Shown here piece by piece: positions 43,543 through 51,620 of a stretch of 64,000 nucleotides of DNA. The DNA comes from Alphaproteobacteria bacterium. GTDB lineage: Bacteria > Pseudomonadota > Alphaproteobacteria > Micropepsales > Micropepsaceae. The stretch covers positions 1-64,000 of the forward strand of contig JAICHV010000003.1 of NCBI GenBank assembly GCA_025924715.1, given 5' to 3'. Within the stretch, counting starts at the first letter, position 1. Every line of letters starts with the position of its first letter. The notes under the pieces were generated by a model. The model had not been told where the DNA came from, made no database searches, and saw nothing but the letters and a program-made list of their open reading frames with translations. The translations under genes were made by a program, and so were the position numbers.

Positions 43543-44280
43543 ATGCAGGTGCAGATGCAGGCCGCATCGCCGTCATGGCGCGGCGCCCAGGAAAGCCTTC
43601 TGGATCGATACAATCAGGACTTCCGCTGCGTGACCGCGGACACGCCCGATCTTCTCCGCCAGGCTTATGAAACCCGCTACCAGGTCTATTGCGTCGAAAA
43701 CCCGTTCGAGAACCCCGAGGAACATCGCGATGGACGCGAAACCGATCCGCTCGACGCGGTCTCCGCCCATAGCGTATTGATCGCGGGCAGCGAAGTGATC
43801 GGAACGGTTCGCCTGGTTCTTCCCCACCCCCGGCTGCCGTTCAGTTTCGCTGTCAAGCGGATCATCAGCCATTTCGGGACGAGCTTGCCCATTCCGGTCA
43901 TGTCGACGACGGAAGTTTCCCGCTTCAGCATTTCCAAGTCGCGCCGCAGCATCGGCAATACCGTCCCCCTGCACCGCGAGCGCCCGCCAGCCATGCGCCC
44001 GGCCGAACCGCTGATGAGCCTGGGCCTGATCCAGGGACTGGTGCGGATGAGCGGGCAAAACCGCATCACCCATTGGTGCGCCGTGATGGAACCCAAACTG
44101 CTGCGGATGCTGGCCGCCATGGGCATTCATTTTCAGCCCGTAGGACCGCTGATCGAATATCATGGCTTGCGGCAATTATGTTATTGCCGTGTCGCCAGCG
44201 TCCTTGAAAATGTCCGGCTGGTACGTCCAAGCTTTTGGGAAATCATCACCGACGGGGGAGCTTTGGTCCCCACGGACTGA
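43543..44280 (+). CDS. PEP-CTERM/exosortase system-associated acyltransferase (TIGR03694-like)
   Basis: 245 aa from ATG 43543 with AGGGGG about eight bases upstream. GNAT-type fold related to acyl-homoserine-lactone synthases: LLRQAYETRYQVYCVEN, SAHSVLIAGSEVIGTVRLVLP (beta-bulge acyl-CoA/ACP site) and EVSRFSISK. Family members occur with exosortase loci and are thought to make an N-acyl amino acid-like product. Stop and the next gene start are 12 bases apart, so it is cotranscribed with the E1-nitroreductase fusion. Confidence 0.88.
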   Translation: MQVQMQAASPSWRGAQESLLDRYNQDFRCVTADTPDLLRQAYETRYQVYCVENPFENPEEHRDGRETDPLDAVSAHSVLIAGSEVIGTVRLVLPHPRLPFSFAVKRIISHFGTSLPIPVMSTTEVSRFSISKSRRSIGNTVPLHRERPPAMRPAEPLMSLGLIQGLVRMSGQNRITHWCAVMEPKLLRMLAAMGIHFQPVGPLIEYHGLRQLCYCRVASVLENVRLVRPSFWEIITDGGALVPTD

Positions 44281-44292
44281 GGTGGGGGCCGC

Positions 44293-46167
44293 ATGGCCGA
44301 ACCGACTTACTTTCCGTTCTTGAAAGCCTTCGACCGCAACATCGGTTGGCTGACGGAATGGGAGCAATTGGCTCTCAAGGGAAAACGGGTGGCGATCGCC
44401 GGCATGGGCGGCGTCGGCGGATTTCATCTCCTCACCCTGGCGCGGCTGGGCGTGGGCGGTTTTTCCATCGCCGATTTCGACCGTTTTGATGTCGAGAATT
44501 TCAATCGCCAGGTGGGCGCCAATATGGGCACCATCGGGCGGCCCAAGGTCGAGGTGCTGGCGGAGATGGCCAGGGCGATCAATCCCGACCTGGATCTGAG
44601 GCTCTTTGCGGAAGGCGTGCAGGACAGCGATATCGATCAATTCCTGGATGGCGCCGATCTGTTCATCGACGGCTTCGATTTTTTTGTCCTGGGCATCCGC
44701 CGCAAAGTCTTCGCCCGCTGCCAGGAACTGGGAATCCCGGCCCTGACGGCGGCGCCGATCGGGATGGGCGTCGGCTTCGTCGCTTTCACCCCCGGCGGCA
44801 TGGGCTTTGAAGAGTATTTCCGCTTCGAGGGCCGCTCCGAGTTACGGCAATATGTCCATTTTCTGCTAGGCATGGCGCCAAAGGCCATCCATCGGCACTA
44901 TTTGGCGGATCCCAGCCGGCTGGATTTCGCCCGCAAGAAAGCGCCCTCCACCATCGTCGGGGTGCAGCTCGCCGCCAGTGTGACCGCCGCGGCCGCCGTC
45001 AAGCTGTTGCTGGCGCGCGGCAGCGTCGAGCCAGCGCCGCACCATCATCATTATGACGCCTATCTGGCCAAGCTGGTGACGACCAATTTGCGCTGGGGCA
45101 ATGCCGGGCCGCTGCAGCGGTTCAAAGCCGATATGGCGGAAAAGGCCTTCCAACGCTTGGCGCAAATGCCGCCGCAACCTCTGCCGGTCCGCCCCGCCTC
45201 GACGGTGGAAGAGATCATCGATGTCGCGCGCTGGACTCCCAGCGGCGACAATTCCCAGCCCTGGCGGTTTCGCCGTACCGGCGATGATGCCTATGTCATC
45301 CGCATCGCCGACAAAAGCGCCGAGAATGTCTACGAATATGCCGGCGGCCAGCCCACGCTGCTCTCGGCCGGCATGCTGCTGGCGAGCCTCGACATCGCGG
45401 CCTCGGCGGCCGCGATGCGGCTGGACTGGTCTTATAGCGGACACGGCCCGGGCGGTTGGGAGATTGCCATCCGGTTTTTGCCCGAACCGGACCGGCGCAT
45501 CGATCCGCTCTACAGCTATATTCCGCTGCGCTCGGTCGACCGCCGTCCTTATCGCTTGACGCGCTTGCTTGCGGCGCAAAAGGACATGCTTGCTGCCAGC
45601 CTGGGACCGGACTTGGCGATCGCCTGGTATGAGACCACAGGCGCCCGGCTGGCGATGACCCGGCTGAATGCGGCGGCCACCGCCATTCGCTTGCGGATAC
45701 CCGAGACCTTCGAGATTCACAAAAACCTGATCGACTGGAATCGCAGCCGCAGTCCCAGCGGCATCCCGGCCGGAGCGCTAGGGCTCGACCGCGGCACCCT
45801 GGCCGTCATGCGCTGGGGCATGCAGAGCTGGCCGCGCATGAATCGCCTTAACCAAACGGCGGGAACTTTCGGGGCCTCGCTGCAGATGGATTATCTCCCG
45901 GGCCTGTTCAGCGCCGCCCATTTCAGCATCCGCACCCGGCTCTCGGCGGAACACCGCGAGCGGGACTTGCTGAACGCCGGCGCGGCGCTGCAGCGCTTCT
46001 GGCTGAATGCCACCAGGCTCGGTTTGGCGATGCAGCCCAGCCTGGCGCCCCTGGCTTTTGCCTATTGGGGGCGGCATGCGCTGCCTTTCACCACCGACCT
46101 GAAGATGCGCGTCGCAGCGGCCCGGCTGGAGCGCGAGACCGACAGCGTCTTGGCCGGCGGCGGCTAG
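44293..46167 (+). CDS. ThiF/E1-like adenylyltransferase fused to a nitroreductase domain (Rv1355c-like)
   Basis: 624 aa. N-terminal E1-like domain (about 20-260): VAIAGMGGVGGFHLLTLARLG nucleotide loop, DFDRFDVENFNRQ and KVEVLAEMARAINPD; it would adenylate a carboxylate. C-terminal nitroreductase domain (about 310-624): ARWTPSGDNSQPWRFR FMN-binding start and RSVDRRPY. Resembles the Rv1355c family. The reading frame ends at TAG 46165-46167, but the same frame continues 34 more codons with family-like sequence (see next entry), so the protein may be cut short by about 30 residues. GGTGGGGG ribosome site precedes ATG 44293. Confidence 0.85.
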   Translation: MAEPTYFPFLKAFDRNIGWLTEWEQLALKGKRVAIAGMGGVGGFHLLTLARLGVGGFSIADFDRFDVENFNRQVGANMGTIGRPKVEVLAEMARAINPDLDLRLFAEGVQDSDIDQFLDGADLFIDGFDFFVLGIRRKVFARCQELGIPALTAAPIGMGVGFVAFTPGGMGFEEYFRFEGRSELRQYVHFLLGMAPKAIHRHYLADPSRLDFARKKAPSTIVGVQLAASVTAAAAVKLLLARGSVEPAPHHHHYDAYLAKLVTTNLRWGNAGPLQRFKADMAEKAFQRLAQMPPQPLPVRPASTVEEIIDVARWTPSGDNSQPWRFRRTGDDAYVIRIADKSAENVYEYAGGQPTLLSAGMLLASLDIAASAAAMRLDWSYSGHGPGGWEIAIRFLPEPDRRIDPLYSYIPLRSVDRRPYRLTRLLAAQKDMLAASLGPDLAIAWYETTGARLAMTRLNAAATAIRLRIPETFEIHKNLIDWNRSRSPSGIPAGALGLDRGTLAVMRWGMQSWPRMNRLNQTAGTFGASLQMDYLPGLFSAAHFSIRTRLSAEHRERDLLNAGAALQRFWLNATRLGLAMQPSLAPLAFAYWGRHALPFTTDLKMRVAAARLERETDSVLAGGG

Positions 46168-46272
46168 ATCACGATCTTTGCCGGGCGGATCGGCGTGCCG
46201 AAACCCCGCCCCGGCTTTTGCCGTTCCACACGGTTGCCGTTTGGGGAACTATTCGAACCTGTGGCGGGTTAG
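46168..46272 (+). other. In-frame 34-codon tail after the TAG of the E1-nitroreductase gene
   Basis: Directly after TAG, the same frame reads ITIFAGRIGVPKPRPGF and continues to a second TAG at 46270-46272. The FAGRIG-P-P-x-R-x-P-L pattern is what nitroreductase-fold proteins of this sort carry at their C-terminus, so the tail looks like coding sequence separated by a nonsense codon or read through it. A sequencing error is possible. Confidence 0.6.
46245..46270 (+). promoter_or_regulatory. Possible EcfG-type promoter of galE, one mismatch
   Basis: GGAAC (46245-46249), 17 bases, GGTT (46267-46270); consensus CGTT. The galE ATG is 33 bases further on. It overlaps the possible read-through tail of the preceding gene. 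Confidence 0.4.
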
Positions 46273-46302
46273 CTCTCTCGATTTCGAAAGATCGGGTGGA
46301 GT

Positions 46303-47283
46303 ATGGCCAATATTCTCGTCACCGGCGGCGCCGGCTATATCGGCAGTCACATGACCTATGCCCTGGTGGACCGGGGACATAGTGTAACCGTTGTTGACAA
46401 CCTCTCCACCGGAGTTCGCGGCCTGGTTGCGCCGCAAGCCGAATTCGTCGAAGGCGATATTGGCGACGAAACCTTGGTGCGCCCCCTCCTGCGTCATCGC
46501 AATATCGAGGCGGTGATCCATTTCGCGGGCTCGGTGGTGGTGCCGGACTCGGTCGAACAGCCGCTGCGCTATTACAACAACAACACGATGAAATCCCTCA
46601 CCCTGATCGATGCCTGCGTGCAGGAAGGCGTGGGCAAGTTCATCTTCTCTTCCACCGCGGCAGTTTATGGCATGGGCGAAGACCATCCGGCCTGCGAAAG
46701 CGATGAAAAATCGCCGATCAACCCCTATGGCCGCTCCAAATTGATGACCGAATGGATTTTGGAGGATGCCGCCAAGGCCTATGATTTCCGCTATGTGGCG
46801 CTGCGCTATTTCAACGTCGCGGGCGCCGATCCCCAAGGGCGCACCGGCCAATCGACGCCGCGCGCCACCCATTTGATCAAAAAGGCCTGCCAGGTGGCGC
46901 TGCAGCGCGCCCCCGAATTGGAGATTTTCGGCGGCGACTTTCCCACCCGCGACGGCACGGGGATCCGCGATTATATTCATGTCAGCGATTTGATCGAATG
47001 CCATTTGCTGGCCTTGGATCATCTCATCAAGGGCGGCGAACCCAAGGTCCTCAATTGCGGTTATGGCCAGGGCTTCTCGGTGCGCGAAGTGGTCGAGGCG
47101 GTCTCGCGCCAGATCGGCCGGCCGCTTCCGGTCCGCATTGCGCCGCGCCGCGCCGGCGATCCGGCGCAGTTGATCGCCAACCCCAGCCGCATTCGCTCGG
47201 AATTGGGCTGGCGTCCCGCCCATGCCGATCTGTCGGACATTGTCGCCAGCGCCTATGCCTGGGAACAGCGCCAGAACGCCTAG
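46303..47283 (+). CDS. galE: UDP-glucose 4-epimerase
   Basis: 326 aa. Extended SDR with NAD-binding TGGAGYIGSHMTYAL (about 6-20), catalytic Ser/Tyr/Lys visible as SSTAAVYG and NPYGRSKLMTE, and RYFNVAGADPQGRTGQ substrate region. Interconverts UDP-glucose and UDP-galactose, supplying galactose units to the exopolysaccharide. ATG 46303 follows GGTGGAG closely. End of the polysaccharide region; convergent with the TPR gene downstream. Confidence 0.92.
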   Translation: MANILVTGGAGYIGSHMTYALVDRGHSVTVVDNLSTGVRGLVAPQAEFVEGDIGDETLVRPLLRHRNIEAVIHFAGSVVVPDSVEQPLRYYNNNTMKSLTLIDACVQEGVGKFIFSSTAAVYGMGEDHPACESDEKSPINPYGRSKLMTEWILEDAAKAYDFRYVALRYFNVAGADPQGRTGQSTPRATHLIKKACQVALQRAPELEIFGGDFPTRDGTGIRDYIHVSDLIECHLLALDHLIKGGEPKVLNCGYGQGFSVREVVEAVSRQIGRPLPVRIAPRRAGDPAQLIANPSRIRSELGWRPAHADLSDIVASAYAWEQRQNA

Positions 47284-47306
47284 AGCGGATGAGGAATGCG
47301 ATTGCG

Positions 47307-48032
47307 CTAAGGCGAGAGCCCCGCCTTGGCCATGCGGGTCGCCACCGATGGGTCGATCGCCGCGGCCGCTTTCAGGTCGGCCTGGCCTGCCGAATCCCCA
47401 GTCTTGAGTTTGGCGATACCGCGGCCGTAAAGCGACTCCGGCAGGTTGGGCGCGGTTTTGAGCGCCTCGTCATAGCTGGTGATCGCCGGGCCATATTGAC
47501 CGAGCCGGACATATACCAACCCCAGGGAATCCAAAGTCTTGGGATCGTCGGGCGTGAGCGATAGCGCCTTGCGGCAATCGGCGATCGCGTCTTGCGCCCG
47601 GCCCAATTCCGCCAAGGCGTAGCAGCGATTGTTATAGGCGCCGGCATAATTGGGATTGAGCTTGATCGCCTGGTCGTAATCGTCGACCGCGCGCTGATAT
47701 TGGCCTTGCGCTTCATAGGCCAGGCCCCGGTTGGAATAGGCGATGGCATAAGACGGAAACAGCTGGATCGCCTGGTCGAAATCCTGGATCGCCGCTTCGC
47801 TCTGGCCCGTCTGGCTATAGGCGAGGCCGCGGTTGTTGTAGGCCACCGGCGTGTTCACATCGGAGCGGTCCGCGCTTTTGATCAGGACGGAGCAGGCGCG
47901 AATGCGGGTTTGCGGATTGGGGTCGGCACAATCATTGCGCGTTTGCTGGTCGCTCTGTCCCAGCGCCGGACTGGCGGCCAACATGCTCGCCAAGCAGCAG
48001 GCGACAAAAAGAGCTTGCGACAGCGGCTTCAA
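47307..48032 (-). CDS. Secreted TPR repeat protein
   Basis: 241 aa from a TTG at 48032 (AGGA about 11 bases upstream; in-frame stop lies before it). Signal peptide LFVACCLASMLAASPALG, then about five tetratricopeptide repeats (AAIQDFDQAIQLFPSYAIAY, RAVDDYDQAIKLNPNY and so on). Periplasmic; TPRs bind partner proteins. A conserved Cys pair (NDCADPNPQTRIRACSVLI) precedes the repeats. A one-mismatch EcfG-like promoter lies upstream. Confidence 0.8.
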   Translation of the reverse strand: MKPLSQALFVACCLASMLAASPALGQSDQQTRNDCADPNPQTRIRACSVLIKSADRSDVNTPVAYNNRGLAYSQTGQSEAAIQDFDQAIQLFPSYAIAYSNRGLAYEAQGQYQRAVDDYDQAIKLNPNYAGAYNNRCYALAELGRAQDAIADCRKALSLTPDDPKTLDSLGLVYVRLGQYGPAITSYDEALKTAPNLPESLYGRGIAKLKTGDSAGQADLKAAAAIDPSVATRMAKAGLSP

Positions 48033-48059
48033 GGCTTTGGTGTCCTAATCAGACACTGG

Positions 48060-48084
48060 AACCCGTGGCCGGGGGAAATGTTCC
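48060..48084 (-). promoter_or_regulatory. Possible EcfG-type promoter of the TPR gene, one mismatch
   Basis: Minus strand GGAAC (48084-48080), 16 bases, GGTT (48063-48060). The site is symmetric (GGAAC-N17-GTTCC). The TTG start follows after about 28 bases. Confidence 0.4.
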
Positions 48085-48118
48085 CTCGGAACTTCAGGGA
48101 ACTTCCCGGCAAGCCGCG

Positions 48119-48241
48119 TTAGGCCAGCAGAAGGCCGAAAAAAGCGACCAATACAGTGGCCGTCAGCAGCAGCGACCAGCTCGGCACCCCGCCGACATCC
48201 CGGCTCGGTGCGGTCTTTTGTTCGAAATTCAGTCTGCGCAT
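48119..48241 (-). CDS. Small membrane protein, 40 aa
   Basis: From ATG 48241, preceded by the very strong site GGAGGAGG at six bases; the track extension to 48346 lies upstream of it. Polar N-half (MRRLNFEQKTAPSRDVGG) and one C-terminal transmembrane helix SWSLLLTATVLVAFFGLLL. No family known to me; similar tiny single-pass proteins are common in alphaproteobacteria. Single-gene unit. Confidence 0.7.
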   Translation of the reverse strand: MRRLNFEQKTAPSRDVGGVPSWSLLLTATVLVAFFGLLLA

Positions 48242-48629
48242 GGAACACCTCCTCCGAGCGATAGGGTCGATCATAGGGGGCAGCCGCAAAGGAGTGATTA
48301 AGGGAAAACCTCGATTTCTATTCGGTTTTTTTTTACCTAACCGCACGGGACGGGCCGACCGCGAAGGTCGGTCCCCATATCGGCCGATGCCCTTCTCGCT
48401 CGGGTCATCGCCGGTCCATCGCCCTAGCCGATCGAAAAGAGTCCGGACGACAAACCGCGCCGGGCGCGCCGATCACGTCCACGCGATGGTCGTCCTCTTT
48501 GTGCAGTTATCTCGCCGCGACGACCGACGCGGCATTTTGCAGATTGTCTTCGCGGCCCCGGCGAAGGCGATGAGATGTGATCGCCGCGCGCTAGCGTACA
48601 AAGTCGCTAGCCCTTTCGTTCCAGGATAG
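48242..48629. other. About 390-base intergenic region with T-run hairpin
   Basis: No protein gene supported. At about 48303-48335 AAAACC...GGTTTT is followed by nine T on the plus strand, a terminator-like shape without an upstream plus-strand gene; it could end a small RNA starting near 48250, which I cannot show. The rest has no ORF with coding character. Confidence 0.35.
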
Positions 48630-48654
48630 GAACGGCAAGACCTTTAATGCGTTG
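48630..48654 (+). promoter_or_regulatory. EcfG-type general stress promoter (24-aa ORF and membrane protein)
   Basis: GGAAC (48630-48634), 16 bases, CGTT (48651-48654): exact match, with the ribosome site AAGGA about 22 bases and ATG 36 bases further on. Confidence 0.85.
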
Positions 48655-48689
48655 GGAGGCTAGCCATCGCAAGAAAAAGGACCCAAGCA

Positions 48690-48764
48690 ATGAATGGCAT
48701 CATCTATCTGGTCGGCCTTGTCGTCGTCATCATGGCGATCCTTTCTTTCTTTGGTATGCGGTGA
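48690..48764 (+). CDS. 24-residue membrane peptide
   Basis: ATG 48690 with AAGGA eight bases upstream; encodes MNGIIYLVGLVVVIMAILSF and ends FGMR before TGA. One transmembrane helix with a short basic end. Too short for the ORF track. Its stop overlaps the next ATG (TGATG), so it is coupled to the membrane protein. The strong ribosome site, helix-only composition and promoter position argue for translation. I believe similar 23-26-residue peptides occur in other alphaproteobacteria, but this is recollection. Confidence 0.7.
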   Translation: MNGIIYLVGLVVVIMAILSFFGMR

Positions 48765-49597
48765 TGAGCTCGGTCGCTGAGGTGGCCGTGCCGCTGCGCA
48801 GCTCCCACTTCCAATGGCCAGCGATCTTCGCGGGCGCGATTGCCGCCGCCGGCATCTCTTTCACCTTGCATGCCTTCGCGCTGGGAATCGGTCTGTCGAT
48901 GGTTTCCACAGCCCCTACCTGGCGCGACTCCAGCGGCGCCTATTGGCTGCTGAGCGGGGTGTATCTTCTGTTCGTCGCGCTTAGCGCGTTTGCGGTCGGC
49001 GGCTATGTCGCGGGCCGGATGCGGGCGCCGCTAAATCTCGACCCTCTGGAAATGGAATTCCGTGACGGCATGCACGGATTGATCACCTGGGGTTTGGCCA
49101 TCACCATGACCGCTATTCTTGCGCTGGGCGTGGCCGCCACCGGCAGCCCGGCCGCGGCGCCGGCCGGCGGTAGCGCAGGCGCCGCGCAATCGGTGGCCGG
49201 CGAAAATATCATCGCATCCGAGTTGGACGAATTGTTCCGCTCGGACAGGCCGGTCGACAACATCGCTTATCATCGGTCGGAAGCGGCGCGGATTTTGATG
49301 AAGTCCTCCAGCCATGACGGCATTCCCGCTTCGGACCAGGATTATCTGGTGCAGATGGTTGGGCGTGTCGCGGGTCTCAGTTCGGCCCAGGCGCAAGACC
49401 GGGTCGACCGGGAAATCGCGGCCTCCCGCCAGGAGCTCCACCGCGCGCGGGCCGCGGCCGTGCTGCAGGCGTTTTTCATCGCCGTGGCCTTGCTGCTGGG
49501 TGCCGCGGTGTCGTGGTTTACCGCAGCCGAAGGCGGACGCGACCGCGAGCGGGGGACCTATCCCGGTGCACGCGTCGTACACACCCCAAGGCTTTAG
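48764..49597 (+). CDS. Membrane protein, unknown function
   Basis: 277 aa from ATG 48764, overlapping the 24-residue peptide stop; the track start 48647 includes another frame of that peptide. Membrane helices at about residues 17-40, 55-80 and 100-125, a soluble middle (about 140-210), and a last helix near 235-255. Motifs AGRMRAPL and EFRDGMHGLITWGLA recall small stress-linked membrane proteins that some annotations call PhnA-like; I do not assign a function. Under an EcfG promoter. Confidence 0.75.
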   Translation: MSSVAEVAVPLRSSHFQWPAIFAGAIAAAGISFTLHAFALGIGLSMVSTAPTWRDSSGAYWLLSGVYLLFVALSAFAVGGYVAGRMRAPLNLDPLEMEFRDGMHGLITWGLAITMTAILALGVAATGSPAAAPAGGSAGAAQSVAGENIIASELDELFRSDRPVDNIAYHRSEAARILMKSSSHDGIPASDQDYLVQMVGRVAGLSSAQAQDRVDREIAASRQELHRARAAAVLQAFFIAVALLLGAAVSWFTAAEGGRDRERGTYPGARVVHTPRL

Positions 49598-49673
49598 CGC
49601 GTCGCGAAGACCCAATAGGCTCCTCGCGGACAAGCTTCTCGCCCTAGACGTCTTTGCCCCTTAATCTGGCGGC

Positions 49674-51071
49674 ATGGATCGGATCGCCGCATCGACTCCC
49701 GCAAGCGAAAGGAACGGGCCGGGCGCGTTCCGCCCCGTCGGCGCGCCGGTGCATCGCCGGCGCCTCAGCCGGCTGGAAACGGCCCTGATCGCAAGGCGCA
49801 ATGTGCTGGAGATCATCCCTGCCCTCGCTTATCGCCAGCCCATGGTCTCGGGCGAGATGCTGGTGCGATGGCACATGCTGGCCGACCCGGCCGGGATGAA
49901 ACGGGTGATGCTGGACAACCTGGCCAATTACCCCAAGTCCGAGATCATGCGCCGGATGCTGCGGCCGGCCATCGGCGACAGTCTGTTCAATGCCGATGGT
50001 GCGGCCTGGAAATGGCAGCGCCAGGCAGTGACGCCGGTCTTCACCCATCGCAACGTCGTTGCGTTGGCGCCGGCCATGACCGCGACCGCCGCGCGCGCCG
50101 CCGCCCGGCTGCGCGGCACGGGGCGCAAATGCGAGATGGTGCGGGAGATGCTGACCGCGACCTTCGATGTGATCTGCGATGTTGCCCTGTCGGGGCGCGA
50201 GCATTTCGACGCCGCCACCTTCGGCGCCGCGATCAGCCAGTATTTTCGCACCGCCGGCCGCGCCTCGTTGCTCGACTTCCTGGGCTTTCCCGATTGGTTT
50301 CCGCGCCCGGGCGAATTGCTGGCCGGAGGTTCGGTGCGCACCATGCACCAGATGGTGGCCGCGGCGATCGAGGCCCGGCGGCGAGAAACCGCGCCCCGCG
50401 CCGACGACCTGCTTGCGCATATGCTGGCGGCGCAGGATCCGGAAACCGGACAGCGCATGAGTGCGGAAGATCTCGTTTATAACATGCAGTTCTTTATCGT
50501 CGCCGGGCATGAGACCACTGCGCTCGCCCTGGCGTGGTCGCTATACCTGCTCGCCCATTCTCCCGATTGGCAGGATGTGGCGCGGGCGCAGGCGCGCGCG
50601 CAATTGGATGGCCGCGCCGCCACGCAAGCCGATCTCGCCGCGATGCCGTCCATCGTTCAGGTCCTGGAAGAAGCGATGCGGCTTTACCCGCCCGTGGGGC
50701 TGCTGGCGCGCACGGTGCTGGCACAGGACCAGCTTTGCGGCCGAGCCCTGCAGCCGCGCGACATCTTGTTCTTGCCGCTTTGGGCGCTGCATCGCCATGA
50801 CATGTGGTGGGAGCGGCCGGACCAGTTCGATCCGGGACGGTTCAGCGTCGAGCGCCGCGGCCGAATCGACAAATATCAATATCTGCCCTTCGGCGCCGGC
50901 CCGCGGGTCTGTGTCGGCGCCAACTTTGCCATGATGCAGGCGCAGATCATTTTGGCCACCTTGATCCAGGAATTCGTGTTTACCCCCGCCCTGCCCGGGC
51001 CGCATCCGGTCATGAGCATGACGGTGCGGCCCGAGCCGGGGGTTTTCCTGAAGGTGGAACGCGCTACTTGA
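49674..51071 (+). CDS. Cytochrome P450
   Basis: 465 aa. I-helix oxygen-binding motif VAGHETTAL (about 283), K-helix ExxR as EEAMRLYPP (about 332-340), PERF-like DQFDPGRF (about 383) and the haem loop FGAGPRVCVG (about 405-414) with the thiolate Cys. A bacterial class I type that needs separate ferredoxin and reductase, which are not in the window. Substrate unknown. The C-terminus overlaps the convergent haem-binding-like protein by eight bases. Confidence 0.95.
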   Translation: MDRIAASTPASERNGPGAFRPVGAPVHRRRLSRLETALIARRNVLEIIPALAYRQPMVSGEMLVRWHMLADPAGMKRVMLDNLANYPKSEIMRRMLRPAIGDSLFNADGAAWKWQRQAVTPVFTHRNVVALAPAMTATAARAAARLRGTGRKCEMVREMLTATFDVICDVALSGREHFDAATFGAAISQYFRTAGRASLLDFLGFPDWFPRPGELLAGGSVRTMHQMVAAAIEARRRETAPRADDLLAHMLAAQDPETGQRMSAEDLVYNMQFFIVAGHETTALALAWSLYLLAHSPDWQDVARAQARAQLDGRAATQADLAAMPSIVQVLEEAMRLYPPVGLLARTVLAQDQLCGRALQPRDILFLPLWALHRHDMWWERPDQFDPGRFSVERRGRIDKYQYLPFGAGPRVCVGANFAMMQAQIILATLIQEFVFTPALPGPHPVMSMTVRPEPGVFLKVERAT

Positions 51072-51570
51072 TGCGGCCCTGAATCTTGGCGATGGCCGCC
51101 TTGGCGCAGACTTCATCGGCCTGTCCGGTGGGCGAGCCCGATACGGCAATGGCGCCGACCAGATCGGCGCCTGCCATCAGCGGGAAAGCGCCCGGGCGCG
51201 CGGCGCCCAAGGGCGCCATCACGGCGGGATCGGCTTTGGCGCCGTCGGCCGAGGGGCCTTTGGTCTTGATCGAAATCATCGCCTTGCCCATGGCGATGCG
51301 CTGGGTGATGGCGGCAGCGCCGTCATCGGAAACCATGGCGATCGGAACACCCTCGCTATCGACCACGATGGTGGTCGTCTTGTTGCCATTGGCCAGGCAG
51401 GTGGCATTGGCGGTTTGGGCGGCCTCGACCGCCAATGCGCTGGGGATGCCGCGGGCGCGGGCCGGACGCGGGGCGCGGGCTTCGTCATTGGTGGGATTGG
51501 GCAGCAGGGTCTGGGCGAAGGCGGGCGCGGCGGCGAGCAGCAGGACGGCGGTAAAGGCGGATAATCTCAT
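51064..51570 (-). CDS. Secreted GlcG/HbpS-like (DUF336) protein
   Basis: 168 aa from ATG 51570 (GGGGAG nine bases upstream). Signal peptide FTAVLLLAAAPAFAQ, then the HbpS/GlcG fold: ALAVEAAQTANATC, VVDSEGVPIAMVSDDGA, QRIAMGKA and GAIAVSGSPTGQADEVCAKA. The family includes haem-binding HbpS and GlcG; the gene name is too uncertain to use. A haem link to the adjacent P450 is only suggested by position. Confidence 0.8.
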   Translation of the reverse strand: MRLSAFTAVLLLAAAPAFAQTLLPNPTNDEARAPRPARARGIPSALAVEAAQTANATCLANGNKTTTIVVDSEGVPIAMVSDDGAAAITQRIAMGKAMISIKTKGPSADGAKADPAVMAPLGAARPGAFPLMAGADLVGAIAVSGSPTGQADEVCAKAAIAKIQGRIK

Positions 51571-51620
51571 TTTTGGTTCTCCCCGGAAAAACAGGACGCT
51601 AGACTCAATCATGGCGCTTG

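Noticed and set aside
48303-48335. Hairpin with T-run resembling a terminator
   Set aside because: No upstream plus-strand gene; kept only as a note in the gap entry.
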